A DNA stretch of 18,862 bases from Oscillospiraceae bacterium (GTDB lineage: Bacteria > Bacillota > Clostridia > Oscillospirales > Ruminococcaceae), in NCBI GenBank assembly GCA_029068025.1, contig JAIEDJ010000135.1:1-18862 (forward strand), written 5' to 3'. Shown one piece after another: positions 6,988 to 14,276 of the stretch. The notes below the pieces were generated by a model. The model made no database searches and had not been told where the DNA came from. It saw only the letters and a list, made by a program, of their open reading frames with translations. Each line of letters begins with the position of its first letter. Within the stretch, counting starts at the first letter, position 1. The position numbers and the translations under genes are program-made.

Positions 6988-9369
6988 TTACTTTAATTCA
7001 ACAACAGTAACTCCCGCTTCTCCTTCGCCGTATTCGCCGAGCCGGAAGCTCTTCACCGCCGGGATCCTCCGCAGACACCCGTGGACCGCCTCTCTCAGCG
7101 CTCCCGTGCCCTTTCCGTGAATTATCACCACTTGACCCAGACCCGCCATAATAGCGCCGTCCAGGAACCGCTCCACTTCCATCACGCCCTCGTCGCCCAT
7201 GCGCCCGCGGATATCCAGCTCCATACCGCCGCGCCGCGACATATTCGACGTAACAGACTTCTTTATCTTCCCCGCTGTCTTCTGCTGTGCCGCAGCCGGC
7301 TTTTTCTCCACCAGCCGCAGATTCTTCGCGGTCGTCTTGACACGCACAGAGCCCACCTGAACGAAGCATTCGCCCTTGATATTCGGCAAAGTGAGCAGCG
7401 TGCCCTCGCGACCCGTGTCAGCGAGCTTTACGGTATCGTTCTGCGCGAACGGACGCGGCGGAACATAGTTCTCAAGCTTGCGCTCAACAACGGGATTCGC
7501 GTCGTCCTGCATTTTATTAAGCTTGTTGGAGGTCTTGGACTTCGCGTCGGAGAGTCCCTTGCGCAGCGCCTCCTTGTCCTTGAGCTTTTTCAGATCCTCC
7601 AGCTCGTTGATGAGCTTGTTGGACTCGGCGCGCGTCTGCTCGATGATCGTCATCGCCCGCTGCCGCGCGTTCTCAAGCTCCTTCTCCTTCTGCGCTTCAA
7701 GCTCCGACAGCTTCTGCTTCAGCTCGCTCTCGGTTAGCTTAGCGTTTCGCTCGGATATCGCAATGCTCTCGCGAAGCTGCTCCAGCTCGCGCCGCGACCG
7801 CTCCAGCTGATCTATGATCTTCTCAAACCGCTGATTCTCGGTGCTGACCAGTTCCTTCGCGTGAGAAATGACCGTGTCGTCCATACCCAGCTTTTTAGAG
7901 ATCTCAAACGCGTTGGATTTTCCGGGAACGCCGACGATCAGCCGATAAGTCGGTCTTAACGTTTCCACATTGAACTCACAGCTAGCGTTCTCAACCCCCT
8001 CGGTCTCCAGCGCGAACATTTTCACTTCCTGATAGTGCGTTGTCGCCAGAACCTTTACGCGACGCTCCTTGAGCCGCGACAGTATCGACACGGCAAGCGC
8101 CGCGCCCTCAACGGGATCGGTACCGCTGCCCAGCTCGTCGATCAGCGCCATGGAATCCCCGCCCGCCGAATCCAGTATCCCGACAACGTTCGTCATATGC
8201 GATGAAAACGTTGACAGGCTCTGCTCAATGCTCTGCTCGTCTCCGATGTCTACAAAAATACGCCTGAACGTTCCGACCGTACTGCCGTCCGCCGCGGGGA
8301 TCATCAGCCCGCACTGCGTCATCAGCGTCAGCAGCCCGACCGTCTTTATTGCGACCGTCTTGCCGCCCGTGTTCGGACCCGTGATGATAAGACAATCGTA
8401 ATTCTCACCTATCTCTACGCTTATCGGAACGGCGGTATCCCGGTCAAGCAGAGGGTGCCGCGCGTTGTTGAGGATCACCTTCGGCTCGCTGACGATCCTG
8501 GGAGTGATCGCCTTCATCTTAGCGCCGAGATTAGCCTTAGCGAAATACAGCTCCAGGATCTGTGCCAGCCGGAAATTCTCCGAGATCGCCGCCGCGTTCT
8601 CTCCGATCTCCGCAGACAGCTCGCGCGTGACGCGCTCTATCTCCGCCTGCTCACGCGCCTTGAGGACGCGTATCTCGTTGTTCGCTTCCACCACGCTCAT
8701 CGGCTCGATAAAGAACGTCTGCCCCGTTGCCGACGTATCGTGAACCAGACCCGGAACGTCGTTCTTGTGTTCACTGCGCACCGGCACAACATACCGTCCG
8801 TCACGCATAGTGACCACCGCGTCCTGTAAGTACGAGCGCGTGTTCTTGTTTTTGATCATGCCGTCGAGCTGTTCACGGATATTCTGTCCCTGACGCGCAA
8901 TTCTGCGTCGTATTGTTGCAAGCTCCGCGCTCGCCGCGTCGGACATCTCCTCCTCGGAGATAATGCTTTCCGAGATCCGCTGCTCCAGTCTTTTCACGGG
9001 AAACAATCCGCGAAAATATCCCGAGATCGACGTTTCCATATTCTCGCACTGCGAAAACCAGTCGCACAGCGACGCGGTAACGCGCAGCACCGCCGCCGCG
9101 TCCAGCAGCTCGCGGAACGACAGCATACTTCCCGTCTCCGCGCGCTTTAGCGAACCGGAGATATCCTTTATCTTGCGGAATGCCGGCGTGCCGAACTTCG
9201 CCGACAGCGTGAACGCGTCGTCGGTCTTCTGCAGTTCTTCCCTGACCTTTTCATGATCCGTAACGGGCTTGAGCTTCAACGCCTTCTCGCGGCAGCTGTC
9301 GCTGACGGTCTGATCCGCCAGAAGCTCCAGCACCTTATCCAATTCCAACTTTTTATAATACTTGTTCAT
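6988..9369 (-). CDS. mutS2: MutS2 (RqcU), MutS-family ATPase with Smr domain
   Basis: MutS2 is a dimeric ATPase. It has been described as a suppressor of homologous recombination and, in Bacillus, as a factor that acts on collided ribosomes. The 793-residue length is typical. The order is: N-terminal core and lever helices (about 1-310); the ABC-type ATPase with Walker A GPNTGGKT at 331-338, followed by Walker B MALIDELGSGTDP; a long charged coiled coil (about 515-640) rich in Glu, Lys and Arg; and a C-terminal Smr domain (about 715-793) with LDIRGR and HGKGTGALR. The Smr nuclease motif LDLR of some homologues reads LDIR here. The ATG at 9369 has AAGGGG five bases upstream. It follows recO, separated by a degenerate hairpin element and a 40-base tandem array. 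No clear terminator follows it. Confidence 0.97.
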   Translation of the reverse strand: MNKYYKKLELDKVLELLADQTVSDSCREKALKLKPVTDHEKVREELQKTDDAFTLSAKFGTPAFRKIKDISGSLKRAETGSMLSFRELLDAAAVLRVTASLCDWFSQCENMETSISGYFRGLFPVKRLEQRISESIISEEEMSDAASAELATIRRRIARQGQNIREQLDGMIKNKNTRSYLQDAVVTMRDGRYVVPVRSEHKNDVPGLVHDTSATGQTFFIEPMSVVEANNEIRVLKAREQAEIERVTRELSAEIGENAAAISENFRLAQILELYFAKANLGAKMKAITPRIVSEPKVILNNARHPLLDRDTAVPISVEIGENYDCLIITGPNTGGKTVAIKTVGLLTLMTQCGLMIPAADGSTVGTFRRIFVDIGDEQSIEQSLSTFSSHMTNVVGILDSAGGDSMALIDELGSGTDPVEGAALAVSILSRLKERRVKVLATTHYQEVKMFALETEGVENASCEFNVETLRPTYRLIVGVPGKSNAFEISKKLGMDDTVISHAKELVSTENQRFEKIIDQLERSRRELEQLRESIAISERNAKLTESELKQKLSELEAQKEKELENARQRAMTIIEQTRAESNKLINELEDLKKLKDKEALRKGLSDAKSKTSNKLNKMQDDANPVVERKLENYVPPRPFAQNDTVKLADTGREGTLLTLPNIKGECFVQVGSVRVKTTAKNLRLVEKKPAAAQQKTAGKIKKSVTSNMSRRGGMELDIRGRMGDEGVMEVERFLDGAIMAGLGQVVIIHGKGTGALREAVHGCLRRIPAVKSFRLGEYGEGEAGVTVVELK

Positions 9370-9381
9370 ATTAACCCCTTA

Positions 9382-9517
9382 TTTTAAAAAAATTTCAAAA
9401 TTCTCAATTGGCCGCATTATGCTTCGCAAAACGCTCACGCTTCGCTCCTTCGTCGCTCCGCTTAGCCGTCAATTGAGAACCGGTCGAAATTAAAATTTTG
9501 ACCTTTTTGAAATTCCT
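9382..9517 (+). repeat. Hairpin element copy C (degenerate), between recO and mutS2
   Basis: A diverged relative of the main element. Its ends AAAAATTTCAAAA (9388-9400) and TTTTGAAATTCCT (9505-9517) each differ by one base from the family terminal repeats. Inside, TTCTCAATTG (9401-9410) pairs perfectly with CAATTGAGAA (9470-9479). The loop contains the module GCATTATGC-TTC-GCAAAACGC (9414-9434) shared with copy A and the minD-mgsA element. A second small dyad lies at 9482-9503 (GGTC...GACC). The first G+C hairpin of the other copies is missing. Its left end touches the mutS2 ribosome binding site. Confidence 0.65.
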
Positions 9518-9530
9518 GCACCATTATAAC

Positions 9531-9700
9531 GTTGTTCTTTACGCAAGAACCTTTGCTGCATGTGTTTCGCGTTGCTCTTGGCGAGAAAGCCTTTGCCGCA
9601 TGTGTATCATGTTGCTCTTAGCCCGAAAGCCTATGCTGCGTGTGTATCATGTTGTTCTTGGCATAGGAGCCTTTACTGCGCTTTTATCGCGTTGATCTTA
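9531..9700 (+). repeat. Tandem array of a 40-base unit, 4.25 copies
   Basis: Units start at 9531, 9571, 9611, 9651 and 9691 (the last only 10 bases). Each begins GTTGNTCTT and contains a CTTTGC/CTATGC-type segment. The units have diverged from each other but keep exactly 40-base spacing. The array ends two bases before the recO stop codon, so it occupies the start of the recO-mutS2 gap. Because 40 is not a multiple of three, open frames through it on the plus strand change frame from unit to unit and are not credible genes. The unit start GTTGATCTT is the same motif that flanks the hairpin elements. Confidence 0.85.
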
Positions 9701-9702
9701 AC

Positions 9703-10485
9703 TTATTTCTTCAAAAGCGTTTTCAGATATTCCAGCGCCGTAAAGCTGCGCTCCGTTCGATACAAAAAATAATACTCGCAGATATCCGCCAACTGAAGTT
9801 CACTGTCACCGCTAACCGCGAATTTAAAGCACCTGTCAAGCGGAGAAAAGACAATATTCCGCATTGCGTAAAGCGTTTCGGGAAACAGCTTGACACACTC
9901 CCCGCCATAATAACGGTTAAGGCACCCCGCGCACAAAAGCCGAGCCTTGTCCGGGAGGAAATACATTCCCTTAGGATCGTCATATTCGCCGCAATTATCA
10001 CAAGCCACCAGATCCGGAGCAAATCCCAGCATAGCGCTGTATCTCAGCTCAAACGCGCTTTTCACCGCCGGGATCGACCGCCCGTTCTCACAGCCCGCGT
10101 GCAGCGTTTCATAGAGCGACACCGCAAAAAATCGCACGTGACTGTCATGCGCGGTCTCACCCTGAACCTGCTCCGACGGCGTACAGTGCTTTATCGCCTG
10201 TGCGAAATAAGAAGCCAGCGCCAGCTTTTCAATATCGCTTCCCAGCGCGTGAAAGCTGTACTTCGGCTTAGCGCTGTTCACCGTGTAACGCAGCTTGTTC
10301 TTATTCAGACAAAATGTGGAATACGAAAACAATGAAGCTGATGAAAGCAGATTGCTGTTGATCTTTTTAGCGCCGTGAGCCGTTGCCTCTACGATCCCCT
10401 GTTCATCGGTGAGGATATCGATAAAGCAGCTGTTGTCGCCGATCTCACGCCTCCCGACGACGATACCGTCATAAGTAACAAGCAA
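9703..10485 (-). CDS. recO: DNA repair protein RecO
   Basis: RecO anneals complementary single strands and, with RecR, loads RecA on SSB-coated DNA in the RecF pathway. The 260-residue protein has the usual N-terminal OB-fold (about 1-80), opening VTYDGIVVGRREIGDNSCFI, and a helical region. A zinc site of CDNC...CAGC type lies near residues 163-190, as in most Gram-positive RecO proteins. No ATG is in a suitable position: an in-frame TGA lies shortly upstream, and the TTG at 10485 after a GGGGGTGGGG stretch is the best start, though the spacing is not ideal. It sits between mgsA and mutS2 and is probably cotranscribed with them. Confidence 0.93.
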   Translation of the reverse strand: MLVTYDGIVVGRREIGDNSCFIDILTDEQGIVEATAHGAKKINSNLLSSASLFSYSTFCLNKNKLRYTVNSAKPKYSFHALGSDIEKLALASYFAQAIKHCTPSEQVQGETAHDSHVRFFAVSLYETLHAGCENGRSIPAVKSAFELRYSAMLGFAPDLVACDNCGEYDDPKGMYFLPDKARLLCAGCLNRYYGGECVKLFPETLYAMRNIVFSPLDRCFKFAVSGDSELQLADICEYYFLYRTERSFTALEYLKTLLKK

Positions 10486-10524
10486 ATCCCCACCCCCGAT
10501 GCCAATAAATGATCATAACGTAAC

Positions 10525-10555
10525 AAAAGCCTTTGCAGCGCACCGCAAAGGCTTT
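10525..10555 (-). terminator. Stem-loop between mgsA and recO, possible weak terminator
   Basis: AAAGCCTTTGC (10526-10536) and GCAAAGGCTTT (10545-10555) form an 11-base-pair stem with an eight-base loop. On the minus strand only TTTT follows, overlapping the stem, so termination would be partial. It starts about 20 bases after the mgsA stop and could attenuate recO expression. Confidence 0.5.
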
Positions 10556-10574
10556 GAATGATTGCAAAATACGA

Positions 10575-10970
10575 TCAGCGCATATATTCGCGCCAGTCAA
10601 GATCTCCGCGCTCCAATGCGTGTATAAGTGCCTCGGCAGTCGCAATATTCGTCGCGACAGGAATGTTGTGCACGTCACATAACCGCAAAATATTGATATC
10701 ATTCGGCTCATGCGATTTCGCGTTCAGCGGGTCGCGGAAAAACAGCAGCAGATCTATCTCGTTGCAGCTTATGCTGGACGCCAATTGTTGATCGCCGCCC
10801 TGAGAGCCGCTGAGAAAACGCTGTATGTGCAGTCCGGTAGCCTCAGACACCAGTTTTCCCGTCGTACCTGTAGCGCAAATGCTGTAGCGGCTCAAAATAC
10901 CGCAGTACGCTATGCAAAACTGAACCATAAGCTCTTTCTTAGAGTCGTGGGCAATGAGAGCAATGTTCAT
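10575..10970 (-). CDS. mgsA: Methylglyoxal synthase with an unusual active site
   Basis: The enzyme converts dihydroxyacetone phosphate to methylglyoxal and phosphate, a bypass of lower glycolysis in the cytosol. The 131-residue length is normal. Family motifs in order are IALIAHD (Asp9), ATGTTG (33-38), SGSQGGDQQ with the catalytic Asp60 (E. coli Asp71), IDLLLFFRDPL with Asp80, and HEPN (87-90), then PVATN. Most homologues have HEPD or HDPD, so Asn90 replaces the residue equivalent to E. coli Asp101. SGS also replaces the usual SGP. The fold call is secure but activity may be altered. AGGAGG lies four bases before the ATG at 10970. It follows minD, as in other Clostridia, across a 232-base gap containing another hairpin element. 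Confidence 0.94.
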   Translation of the reverse strand: MNIALIAHDSKKELMVQFCIAYCGILSRYSICATGTTGKLVSEATGLHIQRFLSGSQGGDQQLASSISCNEIDLLLFFRDPLNAKSHEPNDINILRLCDVHNIPVATNIATAEALIHALERGDLDWREYMR

Positions 10971-11035
10971 AAGTCCTCCTGTTTACGGCAAATAGAGACT
11001 GTTCAATATCTCTCAGCACGCATCTTTCTTGTATC

Positions 11036-11134
11036 TTTTGCGTATTTCTTCGTTGTTTTTTCTTGAAGTACTAAAAGTACACGCATTATGCCTTCGGCAA
11101 AACGCTGCGAAAAAACGCCTCGAAATCCGCAAAA
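11036..11134 (+). repeat. Inverted-repeat element between minD and mgsA
   Basis: Arms of about 28 bases (11036-11063 and 11107-11134) are imperfect inverted repeats. TTTTGCG, ATTTC and TTTTTTC in the left arm match their complements in the right arm in the same order. The loop holds AGTACT-AAA-AGTAC and the module GCATTATGC...GCAAAACGC (11083-11105) also found in copies A and C. A separate small hairpin, GACCGC-TT-GCGGTC, follows at 11153-11166. The element has no coding capacity and its ends differ from those of the main family. Confidence 0.6.
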
Positions 11135-11202
11135 TCTACTGCGAAACAGATTGACCGCTTGCGGTCATTCGTGCACTTCGAGATACCGGGCAGGCTCTTA
11201 AA

Positions 11203-11940
11203 TCAGTCAATTCTCATAGAAAGCGGAACGCTTTGTCCGTCAATTCTCCTGGCGATCGCGTCGTAAGCCTTGAAGCCACCGCAGGTAGGCGGAAGCGCCT
11301 CACCCTTGGAGCCGCATATCTTGATGTTAACATCCTCGGGAACGACCCCCGCAAGCGGAATGCCAACAGTGTCCATAACCTCATCGAGGTCGTACACCAG
11401 CTCCTCGTCCTTGAAATTCGGACTTACCTTGTTTATAACCAGACGCTGATTAATGCAGTTCTTCACATAAAGGAAGTCCGAGAGCATTTGTCCGTCGCGG
11501 ACACAGACTGCGTCAGGCGTTGTTACCATCAGAATAAGATCGGCAGCCTTTATAACGCTGAACACCGAGCTTCCCACACCCGCGGTGTCGATAATTATGT
11601 AATCAAAGTGTTCGCGCATTTCCTCGCACACACCCATGATCTTCTCGGGATTGATGTCAATAAACGGATTTCGGGTAGCGCAGACAAGATACAGATTTTC
11701 AACTCTATCCACCTTAGTTGTAGCGGTAAGTATATCTATCTTTCCCTCAAGATATTCGCCGATATCGTGGCGTACCTTATCCCTGATACCGAGCATAATA
11801 TCCAGGCAGCGCAGACCGAAGTCAAGTTCGACCAGAAGAGTTTTCTTGCCGAGAGACGCGAGACCCGTAGCGACGTTTGCGGAAGTAGTGGACTTTCCGG
11901 TTCCTCCCTTTCCCGCTGTAACAGCAATGATCATTGACAT
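11203..11940 (-). CDS. minD: MinD-like P-loop ATPase without membrane-targeting helix
   Basis: A MinD/ParA-family ATPase, probably the local counterpart of the septum-positioning protein MinD. The 245-residue reading starts at the ATG at 11940, giving MSMIIAVTAGKGGTGKST with signature Lys11 and Lys16 exactly where E. coli MinD has them. LVELDFGLRCLDIMLGI matches the DxGLRNLD motif and VTTPDAVCVRDG the VTTPExxxVRDA motif. Two family features are missing. The switch II sequence is DTAGVGSS instead of D(C/S)PAGIE. The protein also ends after IARRIDGQSVPLSMRID, where other MinD proteins continue into an amphipathic membrane-binding helix. No minC or minE is adjacent. A GTG-type upstream extension to 12012 is unlikely because it would use the leader hairpin. 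It has its own promoter. Confidence 0.82.
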   Translation of the reverse strand: MSMIIAVTAGKGGTGKSTTSANVATGLASLGKKTLLVELDFGLRCLDIMLGIRDKVRHDIGEYLEGKIDILTATTKVDRVENLYLVCATRNPFIDINPEKIMGVCEEMREHFDYIIIDTAGVGSSVFSVIKAADLILMVTTPDAVCVRDGQMLSDFLYVKNCINQRLVINKVSPNFKDEELVYDLDEVMDTVGIPLAGVVPEDVNIKICGSKGEALPPTCGGFKAYDAIARRIDGQSVPLSMRID

Positions 11941-11957
11941 AAAGTGTTCTTCCCTTC

Positions 11958-11997
11958 TCCGGATTCCGGACGCTTCCCCCTCGGGCACAGTCCGGAA
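11958..11997 (-). promoter_or_regulatory. Structured leader of the minD-like gene
   Basis: The leader holds three copies of the self-complementary hexamer TCCGGA (11958-11963, 11965-11970, 11991-11996). TTCCGGAC (11964-11971) pairs with GTCCGGAA (11990-11997) in an eight-base stem. The third copy, next to the ribosome binding site region GGAGAAGGG, could pair instead of the second, so two alternative folds are possible. Confidence 0.4.
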
Positions 11998-12025
11998 GAT
12001 GACAGAGTACAATACTCCTATTACT

Positions 12026-12054
12026 ATTTTAGCACAAAAAACGAAATATGAAAA
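12026..12054 (-). promoter_or_regulatory. Promoter of the minD-like gene
   Basis: On the minus strand TTTTCA (12054-12049) and TAAAAT (12031-12026) are 17 bases apart, with TG one base before the -10 box (extended -10). Transcription would start near 12019, leaving a leader of about 80 bases. The upstream terminator of the PBP2 gene supports a separate unit starting here. Confidence 0.65.
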
Positions 12055-12137
12055 GTGTTTTTTCGTATTTTTTAAAATTTTATGAATAATTTCAATTTTT
12101 ACAATAAAATTTTGTGCAATTTGACCAATAAATCATT

Positions 12138-12180
12138 AAAACGTGCTTGCAGCTCCCAAAAAATGAGGAGTGCAAGCACG
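12138..12180 (-). terminator. Terminator after the mreBCD-PBP2 operon
   Basis: TGCAAGCACG (12171-12180) pairs with CGTGCTTGCA (12142-12151), and GGAG/CTCC extends the stem. On the minus strand TTTTAAT follows. It begins about eight bases after the PBP2 stop codon. The T-run is short, so some read-through into minD is possible. Confidence 0.75.
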
Positions 12181-12188
12181 CTTTGATA

Positions 12189-14273
12189 TTACAGCGGACC
12201 CAGCGGAACGCCCTCTTCGTTGTAGGACGTAGAGATCCTTCCGTTGGCATACGCGCACATGATATTCGCGCAGAGATAAATAGCGCGGTCGCCTCTCTCC
12301 ATCATGATACCGATCGCGATCTCGGGATCATCGGCGGGATAGTACGCCACGATCGCGGAGTTTGTCACATCCGAGGAAGCCTGCGGAGTACCCGTCTTGA
12401 CGCACGCGTTCAGCCTGCCAACGCCAACATAATCAAACGGGGAGCCTAAATTGGGAGAACCGTTTATATACGTGCCCCACACTTCGGATGCCACCTTGCG
12501 CATTCCCTCGCGTACCTCGATCATAATGTTTTCCATGTTGTCATATCCGGAAAAATCCTCCGCGACAACAACTTCCGTATCATACAGCTTTTCCGTAAAA
12601 TCGTAGTTGTACACAGACTTTACGATATGCGGCTGATAACGCACGCCCTTGTTGGCAAGCGTCATAGCCTGGACTGCCATGTGCATCGGCGTGAGCAGCG
12701 TCTCGCACTGTCCTATACCCGCTTGGATAACGTCGCCGGGATTCCATGTCATCCCGAGCTGTTCATACAGCTCCATTGAGGACATCTGCCCCGTTTTCAT
12801 CGGCAGCTCAAAGCCAAGGTCGGTGCCCACACCGAACCGCGCTGCCCAGTCCGCGAGCTTATTGATCCCCATTCTCCGCGCCGTCTCATAAAAGAATACG
12901 TTGCAGGAATGTTTCAGCCCATCCCGAACATTTATGGAATTGTGTATTCCTTCACAACCCGGCTGATAGCCTGTAAAATAGGTGTATCTGCCTACACAGG
13001 TGATCAGCGAATCCGGAGTGATCGCGCCCTCGTACAATCCCGCCGTCGCCGTTATCGTCTTGAAGGTCGAACCCGGTCTGAACGTTCCGTCCAGCGCTCG
13101 GTTGAATACAGGAGAATAGTCCGCCGATATGACGCTGCCGTAGTCGCTGACATATTCGTTGATGTCATAGCCCGGCAAACTTGCCATCGCCAGCACGCCG
13201 CCGGTCTTTACATCCAGCACCACCGCCGCGCCGCTGTAGCAGCCGTTTTCCTCAAGATATTCGGGAGTCAGACCCTTGAGCAGATAGTATGACGGAGAGT
13301 GCAGATAGTCGATATGATATTGAACGGCGTCCTGTACCAGCTGCTGAAAATTCGAGTCGATAGTCGTCATGACCGAGTTTCCCGCGACGGGATCCTTTGT
13401 GATCTCATCGCTTATCTCCAGGCCGTCCGCGCCGCGCGTGATACTGCGTGTGCCGCGCTCGCCGCGAAGCACGCTCTCCAGCGCTTTCTCCACGCCGCTC
13501 GTGCCGATAATATCGTTGAGGTTGTAGCCCTGATCCTTAAGACGGTTATAGTCCTCGGGCGATATGGCTCCCACCGTTCCTCTTGCGTGTGCCGCAAGCT
13601 CACCGTTAAGGTATTGGCGCTCCCAGCTTTCGGTTATGTCCACTCCGGGCAGCATCCCCGACAGCTCCTTAAGCTCGGCAACAGTGTCCGCGCTTATCCC
13701 CGATGCCAATACGAATTTATTATATTCGGAAAAGTCCTTAAGCGTCATCTCATAACGCACGCCCGCGATCGCTCGGCGCATTTCCTCGCCGTACCTTTCG
13801 CTGATATCATAAGTATCATAAAGATGATATATACAGTTTTCAACCGTGGCATAATTCGCGATATTCAGCTTCGACTTGAGCGTTTCCACGGCGCGTTCTT
13901 TGCCTTCGAGAAATCTGTAAGGCTCGGTTTTGGTAATGGGCAGCGTCTCGTTCCACTCCTCGCCGTTCTTTTTCAGAATCGTCAGCACACGGTAAATAAT
14001 ATCGTTTTCCGTACCGTAGACCAATGAGGAATCCTGAAGGTTTATGTTATATATGGTCTTGTTTGTGTTGAGAACCACGCCGTTGCGGTCGACTATCTGT
14101 CCTCTCGCCGCGTCTACCTCCTGTACTGCCACCTTTGTTTCCTTGGTCATCTGAAGATACATATCCCCGTCAACCAGCTGCATCTGAAGGAGCCTTACTC
14201 CGCACAGAAACGCCGCAGTGACCACAAAAGCAACCAAAATTATAGATCGAATGAATGAAGAGATTTTTGACAT
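12189..14273 (-). CDS. mrdA: Penicillin-binding protein 2 (peptidoglycan transpeptidase of the rod complex)
   Basis: Class B penicillin-binding protein that crosslinks peptidoglycan during side-wall elongation, working with MreB/C/D and a SEDS glycosyltransferase. The 694-residue protein has an N-terminal membrane anchor (about 8-27). A dimerisation/pedestal domain follows, with ARGQIVDRNGVVL near residues 56-68. The C-terminal transpeptidase carries all three active-site motifs: STFK (Ser402 nucleophile, 402-405), SCN (Ser456) and KTG (Lys626). The ATG at 14273 is four bases after the mreD stop, with AAGGG seven bases upstream, so the genes are tightly coupled. It is the last gene of the operon before a terminator. 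No rodA is adjacent, although other Clostridia often place it in this cluster. Confidence 0.95.
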   Translation of the reverse strand: MSKISSFIRSIILVAFVVTAAFLCGVRLLQMQLVDGDMYLQMTKETKVAVQEVDAARGQIVDRNGVVLNTNKTIYNINLQDSSLVYGTENDIIYRVLTILKKNGEEWNETLPITKTEPYRFLEGKERAVETLKSKLNIANYATVENCIYHLYDTYDISERYGEEMRRAIAGVRYEMTLKDFSEYNKFVLASGISADTVAELKELSGMLPGVDITESWERQYLNGELAAHARGTVGAISPEDYNRLKDQGYNLNDIIGTSGVEKALESVLRGERGTRSITRGADGLEISDEITKDPVAGNSVMTTIDSNFQQLVQDAVQYHIDYLHSPSYYLLKGLTPEYLEENGCYSGAAVVLDVKTGGVLAMASLPGYDINEYVSDYGSVISADYSPVFNRALDGTFRPGSTFKTITATAGLYEGAITPDSLITCVGRYTYFTGYQPGCEGIHNSINVRDGLKHSCNVFFYETARRMGINKLADWAARFGVGTDLGFELPMKTGQMSSMELYEQLGMTWNPGDVIQAGIGQCETLLTPMHMAVQAMTLANKGVRYQPHIVKSVYNYDFTEKLYDTEVVVAEDFSGYDNMENIMIEVREGMRKVASEVWGTYINGSPNLGSPFDYVGVGRLNACVKTGTPQASSDVTNSAIVAYYPADDPEIAIGIMMERGDRAIYLCANIMCAYANGRISTSYNEEGVPLGPL

Positions 14274-14276
14274 AAC

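Noticed and set aside
9531..9700. Possible CRISPR array
   Set aside because: Units are contiguous 40-base repeats that are diverged along their length; there are no unique spacers between constant repeats and no cas genes.
9498..9772. Plus-strand open frames rich in Cys and Arg across the 40-base array
   Set aside because: The unit length is not a multiple of three, so the frames are by-products of the repeat. They also run into recO on the other strand.
10971..11202. Riboswitch or T-box leader before mgsA
   Set aside because: No known aptamer core or specifier/antiterminator pattern was recognised; the structure is explained by the inverted-repeat element.
11941..12012. Longer N-terminus for the MinD-like protein
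   Set aside because: The extra residues come from the structured leader, are unlike any MinD, and the ATG at 11940 places the P-loop lysines at the family positions.
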